DNA of 64,000 nucleotides from Kalaharituber pfeilii (Eukaryota; Ascomycota; Pezizomycetes; Pezizales; Pezizaceae). Made by a program: the position numbers and the translations under genes. The first letter of the stretch is position 1; each line of letters opens with the position of its first letter. Positions 11,682 to 22,883 of this stretch are shown in pieces. Location: the NCBI GenBank assembly GCA_015179045.1, contig WHUZ01000053.1:310001-374000 (forward strand), written 5' to 3'. The notes under the pieces were generated by a model, which did no database searches, was not told the DNA's origin, and worked only from the letters and a program-made list of their open reading frames with translations.

Positions 11682-13303
11682 TAGATATGCAGTGTTCTGC
11701 TGGAGATGCTGCAGAACGTTTAAGGGTTTACCACCCAATCAGATTGGAGTAACGGAATGTACTCGAGTACTTGGGAAATTCCTAAAGTACTAGTAGGGAC
11801 CTAAGTGGATGGGATAGATATTTCAGCTGGATTGAACATGCGAGATACCCGGTTCGATTAAAGTTGGCCAAACTCACTTGAACGCTCAGTGGCTATGTCG
11901 TTATTTTTGATCCACAACAAGTGGGTGTGTTCTTCACGGCCCTGTTAGTGCTGTTAATAGGTATTGTAACATCGCGGACTATGAATCGTGTAATAGTTAA
12001 AAGCTGCCCCCTCCACCACTCCCTATTTCCCCCCAATTTGAAATGTTGCCGACAGCGGAAAGGGAGCTGAGTATATACTACCGCAAGAATTGCAATGAGA
12101 GAAAACGTCGAACAGTTGGTTCTTGCATTCCGATAGGTGCATAGATCCTCTTCGGTGTACAAATGTGTGGTCCTCTCAAGCCCGTTAAGTGTTTTTAGTC
12201 AATGGTATTGTAATTAATGCGGCAGCATCAGTGGGGTTTTGCTAGTCTCGTGCCCAGGGGTTCTGCACAAGGTGTTGGCGTAAGCAGTTATAGAGCTTCG
12301 TATGGGGAACCATTTTTGGCCAATAAACGCAGATATAAGTTGAGCCCACATATTGCAAATAGCTATTGATAATTGTGATCTTTGTACTAAGGTAACTTTG
12401 CTTAAGCTGATGGCCGTGAGAGCACCTACCGAGAGTCGCCGAGCCGAGGCCACTCCTTATATTCACAAACACTGAGACCAAGTATACAAAAACAATTAGA
12501 CGTAAGATTATAATGGTCAGTGTGGTGAGTTTGGTGATGGGTGTTGTGGCTTTGGGATTCAAAGTTTGTATATGGATTTAACTATCCTCTTGGATTGACG
12601 AGCAGAGAAGTGGAGTTGAGGATTACATTAATAGGAGCCTTACAAGGCTGCGTTTAGCTCGTGTACCCCTCTAAGTCATTCTTCGGTTCGACTGAAGAAC
12701 AGGGAGCTTATTGTCTAATAAATCCTTTTGAACAATAAAGGCACAAAGTAATACATACTTATATTTCTCCCCAGAAACAAGCATAACTACTCATTCGTGA
12801 GGCAGTTTTTTTCTCCGTTGAACAAGAGACGTAAGTGTACCCGAAAGCCTAAAGAAGATCAATGAAGTAAGTACTAGATATGAAGAAATGTTTTCCATGG
12901 TAATCGCAATATGACATGCTACTGAAGCAAAGCAAAAGGGAAAATATAGTCCAATCAAAAAAGCAAAAACCAGCCTCTTCAAAGGAAAAGCAACATTAAC
13001 TCCAGACAAACGTAAACAAAGACGTAGGAACACAAAGGTAAGAACAGCCCGAAACCGGAAACCAAACCTCCATGAAATGCTCATATCCGTAGAAATCCAA
13101 ATTCACCCTCCAAACTTATGTCCACTAATATATCCTCCCCGCAAAGAAACATTGGGTGACCCTATTTTCCTATGGCGCGATATGAATCATTCCCCGTCTA
13201 CTGTCCCTTTGCGTGCAGTTCGTCGTCTTGTTCCTTATTTCTTTTTTTCCTTCTCTTATTTATGTCCCAAATGCACCCAGAGCTCCCCTAAAATTTATGC
13301 GGA
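11682..13303. other. Intergenic, no gene seen
   Basis: It contains a second exact copy of the GTACTCGAGTAC palindrome (11759-11770). Open frames at 11893-12162, 12242-12562 and 12791-13084 (all -) are short, unmatched and lack good coding features. Confidence 0.5.
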
Positions 13304-14294
13304 CTATGATGATGATGTTTCTCCATTGACAATCTTCTCAGGAATAGCTGGTACTGGTGGTACTCCGTTGGGCGCGTCTGATAACTGAACATCTCCATCT
13401 TCATCCTCGTCATCGTCTAGTAGATCCTCAGGGTGCCTGAAAATTAGGTCAGTATTTGATTTATTTATTGAAGATAATGGATCATTGACATACCCGAGAA
13501 GCTCCTTGACATCTTTCATTTCATAGTGCTTTTTCCTCATCTCCGCAAATTTTCTGTGCTTTTCCTCTGTCTCCGACCCATCATCATCTGCGTGCTGGTG
13601 CCCAGAAGAAATTCCTTCATCATCAATGACGATCACCTGTTTTGGTGAGGCGTGGTTATGCCTGGCTGGAATACTCTCCTCTGGCTCTCCTAGTTCCAAG
13701 CCAGGAATATCTTCCTCGCGAGTGGCATGATGTTTGCCCTTAACTCGAGGTGGGGATGCCATTGAATCCTGAATTGACCCATCAAGCTCATCGACAACCA
13801 AACCTTCAGCATTGAGAGTACGGAGTTCGTCTTCGTCCTCAGCAGGGTCATAGCGCTTAGCATATGGTGTTTTCGGCTCAGTAATCTTCATCTTTGACGA
13901 CTTTTGTTGCTCCGTGAGATATAGGTTCGCTTCATCCCACTTGAGTCTGGGAGAAGCTTGGTCAGGAGAATCACCAGCAGTGGACGATTGGCGGCGAGAA
14001 CCAGGCCGTCCGTTCGAGGTGGATCTACGGCGACCGGCATTTTGAAGTGTATTCTGCAGGACAATGTCCTTCTCACTAATCTGACGCTCCATAGTGGGGG
14101 CTCCATCAATAGGATCTGTTACTGTAGCCCTGAGTACTGGAGAGCGGTGGGAGGCGCTTGGGTTCTTAAGAATTCCTGTGCAATATTGGTTAACAGAAGC
14201 CCTAGAAGTAGCAGATAAGCCTTATTTTACCCTTTGTTGGCCTCTTGTTCTCTGGGCCATGGAGAGGTGAAGGTGAGTGATGTACGACAGACAT
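13304..14294 (-). CDS. GLC8: Protein phosphatase 1 inhibitor-2 / Glc8
   Basis: Three exons: complement(join(13304..13436,13494..14175,14231..14294)), 292 aa. Glc8/IPP-2 binds and tunes the type 1 phosphatase Glc7. Seen: the N-terminal PP1-binding motif KGILKNP, made by splicing a 55-nt intron (14176..14230); the core [17 protein letters not shown] with [13 protein letters not shown]; the C-terminal [20 protein letters not shown] that contacts the PP1 active site; and an acidic tail ([13 protein letters not shown]). The 57-nt intron 13437..13493 joins ELLG to HPEDLL as in relatives. It is a multiple of three with no stop, so an unspliced message would add 19 residues. The start [10 protein letters not shown] at 14294 is the first ATG of the first exon. 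Confidence 0.95.
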
Positions 14295-17200
14295 TATCGA
14301 AGTTTGTCTGAGTATCTAGGACAAGAAGCCAAGTAAGTAGGAGGTCAATAGGGTGATGCACAAAGCTTTTTCCAATTATTTCGTATTAACAGGTACTTGA
14401 AGAAGGCTCAGTGGGGAAGTGCAAGCATGAGAGATATACAAGTAATGAGCGATCTTCTAAGCCATGCTAAAGCAGGAGACAGTGGGTGCGAGGTTTACGC
14501 GATGAATATATAACTGCTGTAGAAAGCCAGCTATTGGATAAGATTTCTTTGATGCTAAATCAGGCCAGAAATGCAACGAACACTCGATGGGGATGGGACA
14601 GTAGGCGGGGGAAGGTCAGTAGTGGAAGGCGCGTACCTTGGTATTGTACTTCTCTAACTGGTGATCTAGAGAGTGTCCAGGGCGTTATCTCTTTGCGGTA
14701 GATGGTATAGGCTTGCCGAAGAAAGGCGAGCGCTGCACGTAGTTAACTCAAGCAGTGTGTGAGATTTTCAAGTGCAGGAGCGGTGAGGATTAAATGATTA
14801 TCAGGATTTGCTTTCCGACTAGCACAGCGCAGCTACGGGCAATATAGCAAGAGGTAGAGGCAATGTATGCGTAGAGGGAGGTGAAAAAGAAGCGTTCAAC
14901 GTTGACTTTCTTAGCGTGAGCTGGTCAAGGGCTCTTGTGTGCTTCTCGCTAGTACGGGACCCTTCGATACGCTTCCATGAACGAGCTCCTTCCTGCGGCA
15001 GCACGGTGCGTGACCAGCAATACAGACGTACTTTTCCCTTTTGCTTCCTGTCTATATTCTTTTCGTGTGTCTCTGCTACACTCTGCCTTTATCTCTAAAA
15101 GTAGCTTTACACTGTGTTCTCGGCCCGGCTGCAATTGATATGCTGTCGCGGCGGGGGGCAGGGGGCAGGGGGTGGGGGGTGGGGGGTGGGGGGTGGGGGG
15201 TGGGGGTGGGAGTGCTCTTGTACGTATTTCTTGTCTTTGTGCTCGCTGAGTTCTGCAGAGGAAGGGAGCGCTGTTTGCCCGCAAGGAATAAGCTGCTGCA
15301 CAATGCGTGTGGGGGAAGGAGAGGGTGTCTAGCAGGTCGAGGGGTAAGATGGAGGGGCAGCAGGTACATCACACAGCGGCGGGCGACAATGCCAGGGACA
15401 TACATGCGCTACTGGCCCCCGTGGCCAGCAGCTTGCTCCATGGGTATCTATCTGCCCTCCGCCTTACGCCACCAGCAGCTCCTCACACTCACGAGACTAC
15501 CTCGCGCTGTGCACTGGCGAGCGGCCGTCGCACGCATAACGACAGAGGTGGCTCAAGGATGCCCCCCCGTATGGTCTACGTTATCAGTGCTTTCGCTATG
15601 TAGCTGCTCTACTTTCCCCACCCCTCACTGTCACGTAACCCCGCTACCGTTAGTTGTTCACCCTGCGCCAAGCACAATGACGTTGAGCCCAGCTCCTCCC
15701 ATGCCTCTATCCTGCTTTACCCCTCCACTAACATGTGGCAATGCCTGGATACAAGAGAGAATCAACCCATTGTCGCCTCCCATTGCCAGTCATCTGTTCT
15801 TTTCTTGCTGCTGTCAGGGCTCCTTCAAGGCGCATGCACGCGTGATATTGCTTATTTCCAGTGCACCGTCGAGCTTACTTGGCTTCTCACGTTGTCTCGG
15901 CCCAATGCCCTTCGGCGTTTTCGTTATTGAGCGATAGTCCACTCGGGTAGCGCGGGAATCATCCCATCATTTAGGGCATTTGGCAGTGACTCGGTGTGGG
16001 GTTCAGTGGTAATCAAAATCGTGACCAGCTTTTCTGCTGTATTCTGCACAGATCTAAGCGGGATGAACCCTTTGTCCATAATAACGAATTCTCAGGCTGT
16101 CGTGATCGGCTTTCACATACGTGTCCAGAAAGGGCTGCAAACTTGGAAATCAGGTTGCCGAACAGCAAGTTTCCTTGAGAATTTGCCCAAGCTAAATTGC
16201 ATTACTGTACATGCATTTATCAATGTTCCCATACTCTCCCATATATACCATATAAGTTCTCCATTTTGTTGAAGTAGATGATACTACCCAACAAGTTATT
16301 TCTTGCATTTTAACAGAGCTGACTTCTGGGGACGTTTCATTTCTTTTGGTTTCGCCGACATTGAGCACCCGTCTATTTCCTCTTTCTCATCTACTGCTGC
16401 GCTCCCAACTGCCTGATACTGAAGAATTAACTCTGTAGGGGTCACAGAGGCCGTCGAGGTATCTGCTGTGAAATTGATGTCTTCTTCTCAGCATCAGTCA
16501 TTTCTGAGAACTCTATGATTGCCTCTCTGAATTTATTGACTGTCCATCGGATTTTTGTTTCTGACGAGACTCCTCCAAACGCATGGTCCGAAAATCTCAA
16601 TCATTGACTCCATGATTATCAAGGACGCAAGGCTAGATTCTCATATTTACTCAGTACATGCTCTGTCATGATGAAAATTTCTCATATACAAGATGTCTAT
16701 ACCACCCAAACACAGAGAACGCAACCCCAATCCTGTGCATCCGGCAGCTCAACCCGTCCGACCAAGGCTCAGGTGCCTCCAAGGGCCCTGCACCTTCCCT
16801 GCGCACTGGCAGACTTCTAGCAACGTCAATTCCGGTGTACATTTAAGCAAACTAGAAAATAGTGCTCAATACTAGGAATATGACCGCCGCTTTTTTGCCC
16901 GATGGCGGTGGGGCAGCTACTAGAGCGCTTCCTATGGTCAATACCCATGATATTATGAACATCATTAATAGAAAAGACTATGTGTTATATTAGTTTGACT
17001 CACAGAAAACAAATTCAAGATAGGAAAAATAACCGTTGTGACTAATATTGCAGCATGGAGCCCTATCACACTATCTGTTCGCTTTATCGGTATAAGAAAC
17101 AGATTGGCAGCCAGTGCATATAAGGTGCATGGAATGCATATGCAGAGCACACATAGTGGATATAATCTACTCTGTTGAACCATGGTAGAAGGACACGCAA

Positions 17201-19140
17201 CGGGCAAGATCGTCAACAGAAAAGTAAACTGGGAAAGAGCTTAAGAGATGGGCGTCACTAGTTTAATAATAATTATATGGCTTGCACAGGCAATAGTACA
17301 GCATTCCATACCACCTATTACGGAAGCACAGAACCAAAATTAAAAAGGTCACAAGCAAATTGCAAAGGCAATGTTATTGGGTACCTAATGTGATTGGAAT
17401 GCTGGTGATAATTTTATTGTATCAAGAAATAAACACTATTTGTGCGGTGAGTTATATGTATAGGTCTGAATGTAGATTCTAACGTGGAGTTCGTCTAGTG
17501 ATCTACAACAAAATCCGTTCTGGGTAATCGGCTTGGTTTCACTGCTGTATGATTGGGGTCAACTGATGTTCTTCGTAGTTTTCCGTTTGAGCAGCCAAAT
17601 GTCTATTCGACACATGTGCTTTCGTCCTTTCGTCCTTCCGTCCTTTTGTCTTTCCCATTTTGGAATTTCGCCCGGAACGTCAATTGCTCGCCTTGAGTAG
17701 AAGATACGGCAGCTGATCTCCCATTCAGATCATCAGTCATATGTCAAACCTTCCAACCTCATGCTCTCCTTATGCAACTCAGACAAGAGTAGACGACAGC
17801 ATTTGGAGAGGTAATCCATATGGTTACAGTGCAGGTGTCATTGTTCGGAGGAATTGAGGTTGTGTTCGTCGTTTTCAGAGACGAGCATGGTGGGGTGTGC
17901 TTTTTGGGGAGGGAAGGAAAAGGGAGGCAGATGAAGTGGCGAATGACCTATGTGGTAGTAGGTCCGGATTAGGTACCATAGCTCGAGAGGGATGCATGGG
18001 GAGATAATATACTTTCTAGTACTTGAACCTAAGAAACTACAATTCCACCCACGGACATTTGTCTTCATACTTGTGCTGCATAGAGCTCTGTATCCTGCTC
18101 CTGCTACCGTTTATTTCAAGGTAACCCAAACTACACTGCGAGTCATCATTATTGTTCCGAGTCTGAGGTTTGCTTTCCCAACCGCTAATATCACTATCAA
18201 GGATATAAAGCTATTTCAGGTAGTATGGAGCGCATCTCTAAACAATTAAAAAAATTATAGGGAAGTTCTAATTAGAAGGTGATTACAATATTTCACACCC
18301 AATGAGACTGAGTTGCATGGTGTATTTATATGAGTTTTGATGTTAACAGTTGACTCGAGCATGTATCGCCAAAAATTCACAATTTGTGCCAAGAGTAAAG
18401 GCTCGCTTGAAATCTTGGCGCCCGGGAGGGCATTGCAACATTCAACGAGCACTGCAGCTTCATCTTTGCCTGCACGCCCGTGATGTCAGGCCATTGGGCA
18501 CCTGTTCTCGTACCCAGTCTCCGCAGACACCGTTGTAACAATAGTACAGACTCCGAAGAACTCTCAAAGCTGTTAAACTGGTTTGCGCGCCATACAATAC
18601 ATGAAGCTGCAGTTTGAGGTGCTGTGTGGAGTACTTAGATTGCATTCCCCCCGGACAACGCGCACGGGCCTGCCCATGAGCCCATGGCCCCCATGCACCT
18701 CGCTAGCCTCCCAACCCGCATGCGTGAGGCAGACAATAATATTGTCCTGGCGCTGCCTGTGCGGGACGGTGCAGCCAAACAGTGCCAACGGGGTCTGGGC
18801 TGCGCTGGGCGCCCTCATTTGCTGCCCCGAATATTGGGCGACCCCTGTTCAGGGGTTGTCGAGCCAGTCTGAACTTCGCTACTGCCTGCTACTGCTGCTG
18901 GCATCAAACCCACCCACCACGCACCCACCACGCCCTTTCGCCCAAAAGTATCATTCCTCCCCTTCGCTTGTCATCCACCCCCTCCCTTCTGCAGCCTTTG
19001 CCTCTCATCACTTCGAGGTTCTTCTTCAGCTTTCTTGCTCCTCCCCTCCCCCCCCCTCCCCACCCTGCACCCCCTCCGATACACCTTTGACAGACACGAC
19101 GTCGCTTGTGTACGTTCTTGCACATTAGAACTCAGCAAAC
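14295..19140. other. Gene-poor stretch of 4.8 kb
   Basis: No gene could be supported. The long frame 15041-15937 (+) runs through a G-rich simple repeat and has no family resemblance, so I do not call it. The final ~600 bases before the septin start are C/T rich and probably serve as promoter and 5' UTR. Simple-sequence tracts are listed separately. Confidence 0.5.
15152..15210 (+). repeat. G-rich tract, potential G-quadruplex
   Basis: About ten G5-G6 runs separated by CA or T (units of the GGGGGGT type). It is able in principle to form G-quadruplexes on the plus strand. No coding function. Confidence 0.85.
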
Positions 19141-20621
19141 ATGCCGTCCGGACACGTCGACAATGCAATTGGTATTGCCAATTTGCCAAACCAGAGACAC
19201 AAAATCGTTGCAAAGAGGTCAGCATTTTTTGCATTTTCCCGTCGTTTTACCGGGATAGAGTCCTAACTCCGTATTAGAGGTGCTGCTTTTACCATAATGG
19301 TTGTTGGGGAGAGTGGCCTCGGAAAGACAACTTTTGTGAACACTCTCTTTAGCACGGCTATCAAGAACTATGCCGAGCACCGCCTGCGTCACAAGAAGCA
19401 AATGGACAAGACTGTATTTCTCCTGCAGACACAGATCTGTCATCATTTATTAACCATCAGCATAGGTTGAGATTGCTATCACAAAAGCCGAGCTAGAGGA
19501 GAAATTCTTTAAAGGTAAACCATGGTGGCGCTAGTCACTGGTCCGCAAATGCTAAAGCACTCGCTACAGTTAGACTTACTGTCATCGATACTCCTGGTTT
19601 TGGAGATTATGTCAACAACCGAGATTCTTGGATGCCAATAGTCGAGTTCTTGGATGACCAGCATGAATCATACATGTTGCAAGAGCAGCAGCCCCGCCGT
19701 ACCGACAAGATTGACCTCCGTGTTCACGCATGCTTGTATTTCATTCGACCAACTGGCCATACTCTTAAGCCTCTTGACATTGAGGTCATGAAGAGGTTAT
19801 GTACTCGAGTGAACTTGATACCTGTGGTTGCCAAGGCGGATACATTGTCTCCTGCAGACCTTGCCAAATTCAAGCAGAGGGTATGCCGTGTGGAGACCCT
19901 ACACAAAGTATTTGCTCGCTAATAACTTGTCAGATCCGAGCTGTCATCGACGCCCAAGGAATCAAGATTTATCAGCCGCCAATTGAGGAGGATGATGAAG
20001 CTGCTGCTCAGCATGCCCGCAGCTTAATGGTACGTTCAGTGATATTTATATTTCTCGTATGATTTCTAACATTTCTCTAGGCTGCTATGCCATTTGCCGT
20101 AATCGGCTCTGAGAAAGATGTCAAGACTTCTGATGGTCGCATTGTCAAGGGTCGCCAATATAGCTGGGGTGTTGCAGAAGTTGAAAATGAGGACCACTGC
20201 GATTTTAAGAAGCTGCGCAGTATCGTAATTCGCACGCACATGCTCGACCTGATCCATACCACCGAGGAGCAGCATTACGAGGCTTACCGAGCATCTCAAA
20301 TGGAAACCAGGAAGTTCGGTGAGGCAAGACCAAGGAAGTTGGACAACCCGAAATTCAAGGAGGAGGAAGAGAATCTCAGGAAGAGATTCACAGAACAAGT
20401 CAAGAAGGAGGAGGCTCGGTTCAGGCAGTGGGAGCAGAAGTTGATTTCGGAGAGGGACAGGCTCAACAAGGATTTGGAAGCTACACATGCCGCGTATGTC
20501 TACCCCATGGCTTGAAAACTTAAATATGTTCTAATGACACTGCTCCTACAGTATCAAGCAACTGGAACTCGAACTGGAACAGATGCAAGGCAATATGGCC
20601 AGGAGTCATGGCAGGCGTTAA
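19141..20621 (+). CDS. CDC12: Septin, Cdc12 type
   Basis: Seven exons: join(19141..19217,19278..19413,19466..19514,19570..19880,19934..20029,20081..20493,20552..20621), 383 aa. Septins are GTP-binding proteins that polymerise into filaments at the cortex, septa and branch points. Seen: P-loop GESGLGKTTFVN (residues ~36-47), switch DTPGFGDYVNN, AKADTLSPADLAKFKQR (G4), the septin-unique element after KGRQYSWGVAEVENEDHCDF, and a C-terminal coiled coil (EEEENLRKRF to QLELELEQMQ). The N-terminus GIANLPNQRHKIV and the segment EQQPRRTDKIDLRVHACLYFIRPTGH resemble yeast Cdc12 (Aspergillus AspC) more than Cdc3, Cdc10 or Cdc11. Introns are 51-60 nt with standard GT-AG ends, and all phases close to a 1152-nt frame. 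The start sits in a CAAAC-ATG context. Confidence 0.95.
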
Positions 20622-21287
20622 ATATATTACAACTTGGGAGAAGGAGAGTGCTCTGGGGTTGCAATTGATATCGGGGTTAATGGTTTCTTGAATTTGCTGT
20701 AGGGGAGAGATCACATGGCAAGGAGATTGAAGCAGCTTAATTTCTCGGTTATTAATTGAAGGACTAGTTGTGATGATACTTGTGATACCAGTTGTGGTTT
20801 TATTGAGATATGCTGTATTCATTTCTTCAAAAAGTGTTTTGTCTCGTGGCTCTTCATTCTTTTTTATTTACCGCAACTCTACACATTTGTAGTACTTCTT
20901 GATTTTATCAGCCCTACTTTCGACGCGTACGATATCAAATTTGTTTAGTTTTTCCTCCTTTTTCCTTGTCCTTTCCTTTCCTTTTTCCTTTTTCTTTACT
21001 TTTTCTTTTTCCTTTCTTTTTTTATCCTTCTGTGTCTACATATATTTTGTTGCGTTTCCTATTATCTTGTTCACCATCGTTTGTATCTCTATTCATATTC
21101 ATTACCAAGTATGAAATAATATCAGCCTAGTGCTCTGTTCCGCAGGCTTGAACCCTGTAAACCAGTTGCTGATGTCCCTGCCAAGTAACCTTGTTTGAGC
21201 CGCAATATCAAGCTTACGGGTGCACTCAATCATCACCAGTGCATTTACATCTTACAGACTGTACCTATTAGCGAAAACCTGATATTC
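20622..21287. other. Intergenic between CDC12 and the WD40 gene
   Basis: It holds a pyrimidine tract (20949-21030, CCTTTT-rich) about 260 bases upstream of the WD40 gene, a common feature of fungal promoters and transcription start regions. No gene seen. Confidence 0.6.
20949..21030 (+). repeat. Polypyrimidine (CT-rich) tract
   Basis: Nearly pure C/T over about 80 bases, made of TTTCC and CTTTT units. Likely part of the promoter or 5' leader region of the WD40 gene downstream; this role is inferred. Confidence 0.6.
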
Positions 21288-22554
21288 ATGGTGTTCCCCA
21301 CAGATAAGACAGCGACATTAACGGGACACGCTGGTGTGATCACTCTTGCTTATCGTACATTTGATAAAACTATCTAACAAATCCTTGAGCCTAGGTGCCT
21401 GTCATTGCGTTGTGTACAGCAAGGGCGGCCAATATGTGTGAACTACGATTTCCCAATTTTACAGCTTCAACAAAGCATCAATAGCTGACCTCATATTTTC
21501 TTATACGTCTAGATCCTTACTGGAGGCTCCGATCGCAAAATCCACCTTTACAATCCTAACACGACGTCCCTCATCCAGAAATATGAGAAAGGCCATGGCT
21601 ACGAAGTCCTCGATATTGCAGTAACACACGACAACGAGCGCATTGGCTCTGTTGGGGGCGACAGACTCGCGTTCCTATGGGATGTCGCGACGGCAAAGTC
21701 GCTACGCAGGTTCGAGGGGCACGGGGCGAGGATAAATTGTGTAGGGTTCAATGAGGACGCGAGTGTGATGGTCACGGGGAGCTTCGATGCGACGGTCAGG
21801 TTCTGGGATTTGAAGAGCAATTCGTGGAAACCGATCCAAGTGCTGGATGAGGCAAAGGATAGTGTGACGGCGGTGAGAGTGGGGGGGTGGGAGGTGATTA
21901 CGGGGTAAGTGGTAAGTTCCAAGTGACTTATGGTGATGGGAGCTGGGATACAAGGTTGATAAATGGAAAGGAAGGGAAGATGAGATATAATAACAGAGGA
22001 CTGATGAGACTATATATTTACTAACTGGTTGGCTGTCTGCACACAGGAGCGTGGATGGGCACCTCCGCACCTACGACCTCCGCATGGGCACACTTGTGAC
22101 TGACCTGGTTGGCCACTCGATCACCTCCGTCTCCCTTACCACCGATGTCAACGGCATCCTCGTCTCCACTCTCGACTCACAGATCCGTCTCTTCGACAAG
22201 TCCACAGGTACTTGCTTACAGACCTACGCCGGCTCGCACAAAAACACGGATTTTCGCGTCCGCAGTTGCGTAGGCGGCCCCGGGGACGCGTGGGTGCTGA
22301 CGGGGAGCGAGGACGGCAAGATCGTGGCATACGATTTGTTGGAGGGCAGAGAGGTTGCGGTTGTGAAGGGGCAGCATAAGGAGAAGGTGGTGAGCTGTGT
22401 GGCGTTTCATCCGAAAGGGAGGCAGTGGGTTAGTGCGGGTGTTGATGGTAAGAATATGTTCCATTCAACGTTTGCTCATGCTATTTCTGTTGGACGGTGT
22501 GAATACTGACGAGTATGCTTCACAGGCACAATCTGCGTTTGGGGCACTGCATAA
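21288..22554 (+). CDS. WD40 protein, WDR83/MORG1-like
   Basis: Five exons: join(21288..21333,21395..21435,21513..21904,22047..22447,22526..22554), 302 aa, close to the ~315 aa of animal WDR83. The protein is a single seven-blade WD40 propeller. Seen: LTGHAG at the N-terminus, HCVVYSKGGQYILTGGSDRKIHLY built across two introns, FLWDVATAKSLRRFEGHGARIN, VMVTGSFDATVRFWDL, SVDGHLRTYDLRMG, LVSTLDSQIRLFDKSTG, VLTGSEDGKIVAYDL and the last blade GVDGTICVWG made with a 10-codon final exon. WDR83 acts as a scaffold in MAPK signalling in animals and is found in spliceosome preparations; either role here is inferred. An in-frame ATG exists at 21195, but homologs start near FPT, so 21288 is preferred. Confidence 0.9.
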
Positions 22555-22883
22555 CTGCCACCTACTGCCACAACAGAATTAAACCAGCGATCTCAACTGT
22601 AATATAGGTAGTACTTATGTAACTTCATCTAGATCTCCTTTTTTCTGATGTATTATTATACACAAATATAATGAGGGCGTTGATGAAACGTACGCATGAG
22701 ATCCAACATTAAGAACGATATTCTTTAACAAAAGTGCAAAGGCCCCCAAATATAACAAAGAAAAAGCCCAAAACAATGCGACAGCAGCAGCACAACAGTG
22801 GCAACAGGAATCATGAACTCAACAATATGGTGAAAGAAAAGCGACAAAAAAAGGGAACATAACTTATAGACGCTATCTGACTG
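22555..22883. other. Short convergent intergenic gap
   Basis: A 329-bp space shared by the 3' ends of the WD40 gene (+) and the SNW gene (-). It is AT rich with no frame of note, and presumably carries both 3' UTRs and poly(A) signals. Confidence 0.6.

Noticed and set aside
11926..12218. Possible pair of related ~50-bp segments (11926 and 12170)
   Set aside because: Similarity is roughly two thirds with gaps and fades outside; not enough to call a repeat.
15041..15937. 298-aa open frame on the plus strand
   Set aside because: It runs through the G-rich simple repeat, has no family resemblance and low-complexity composition.
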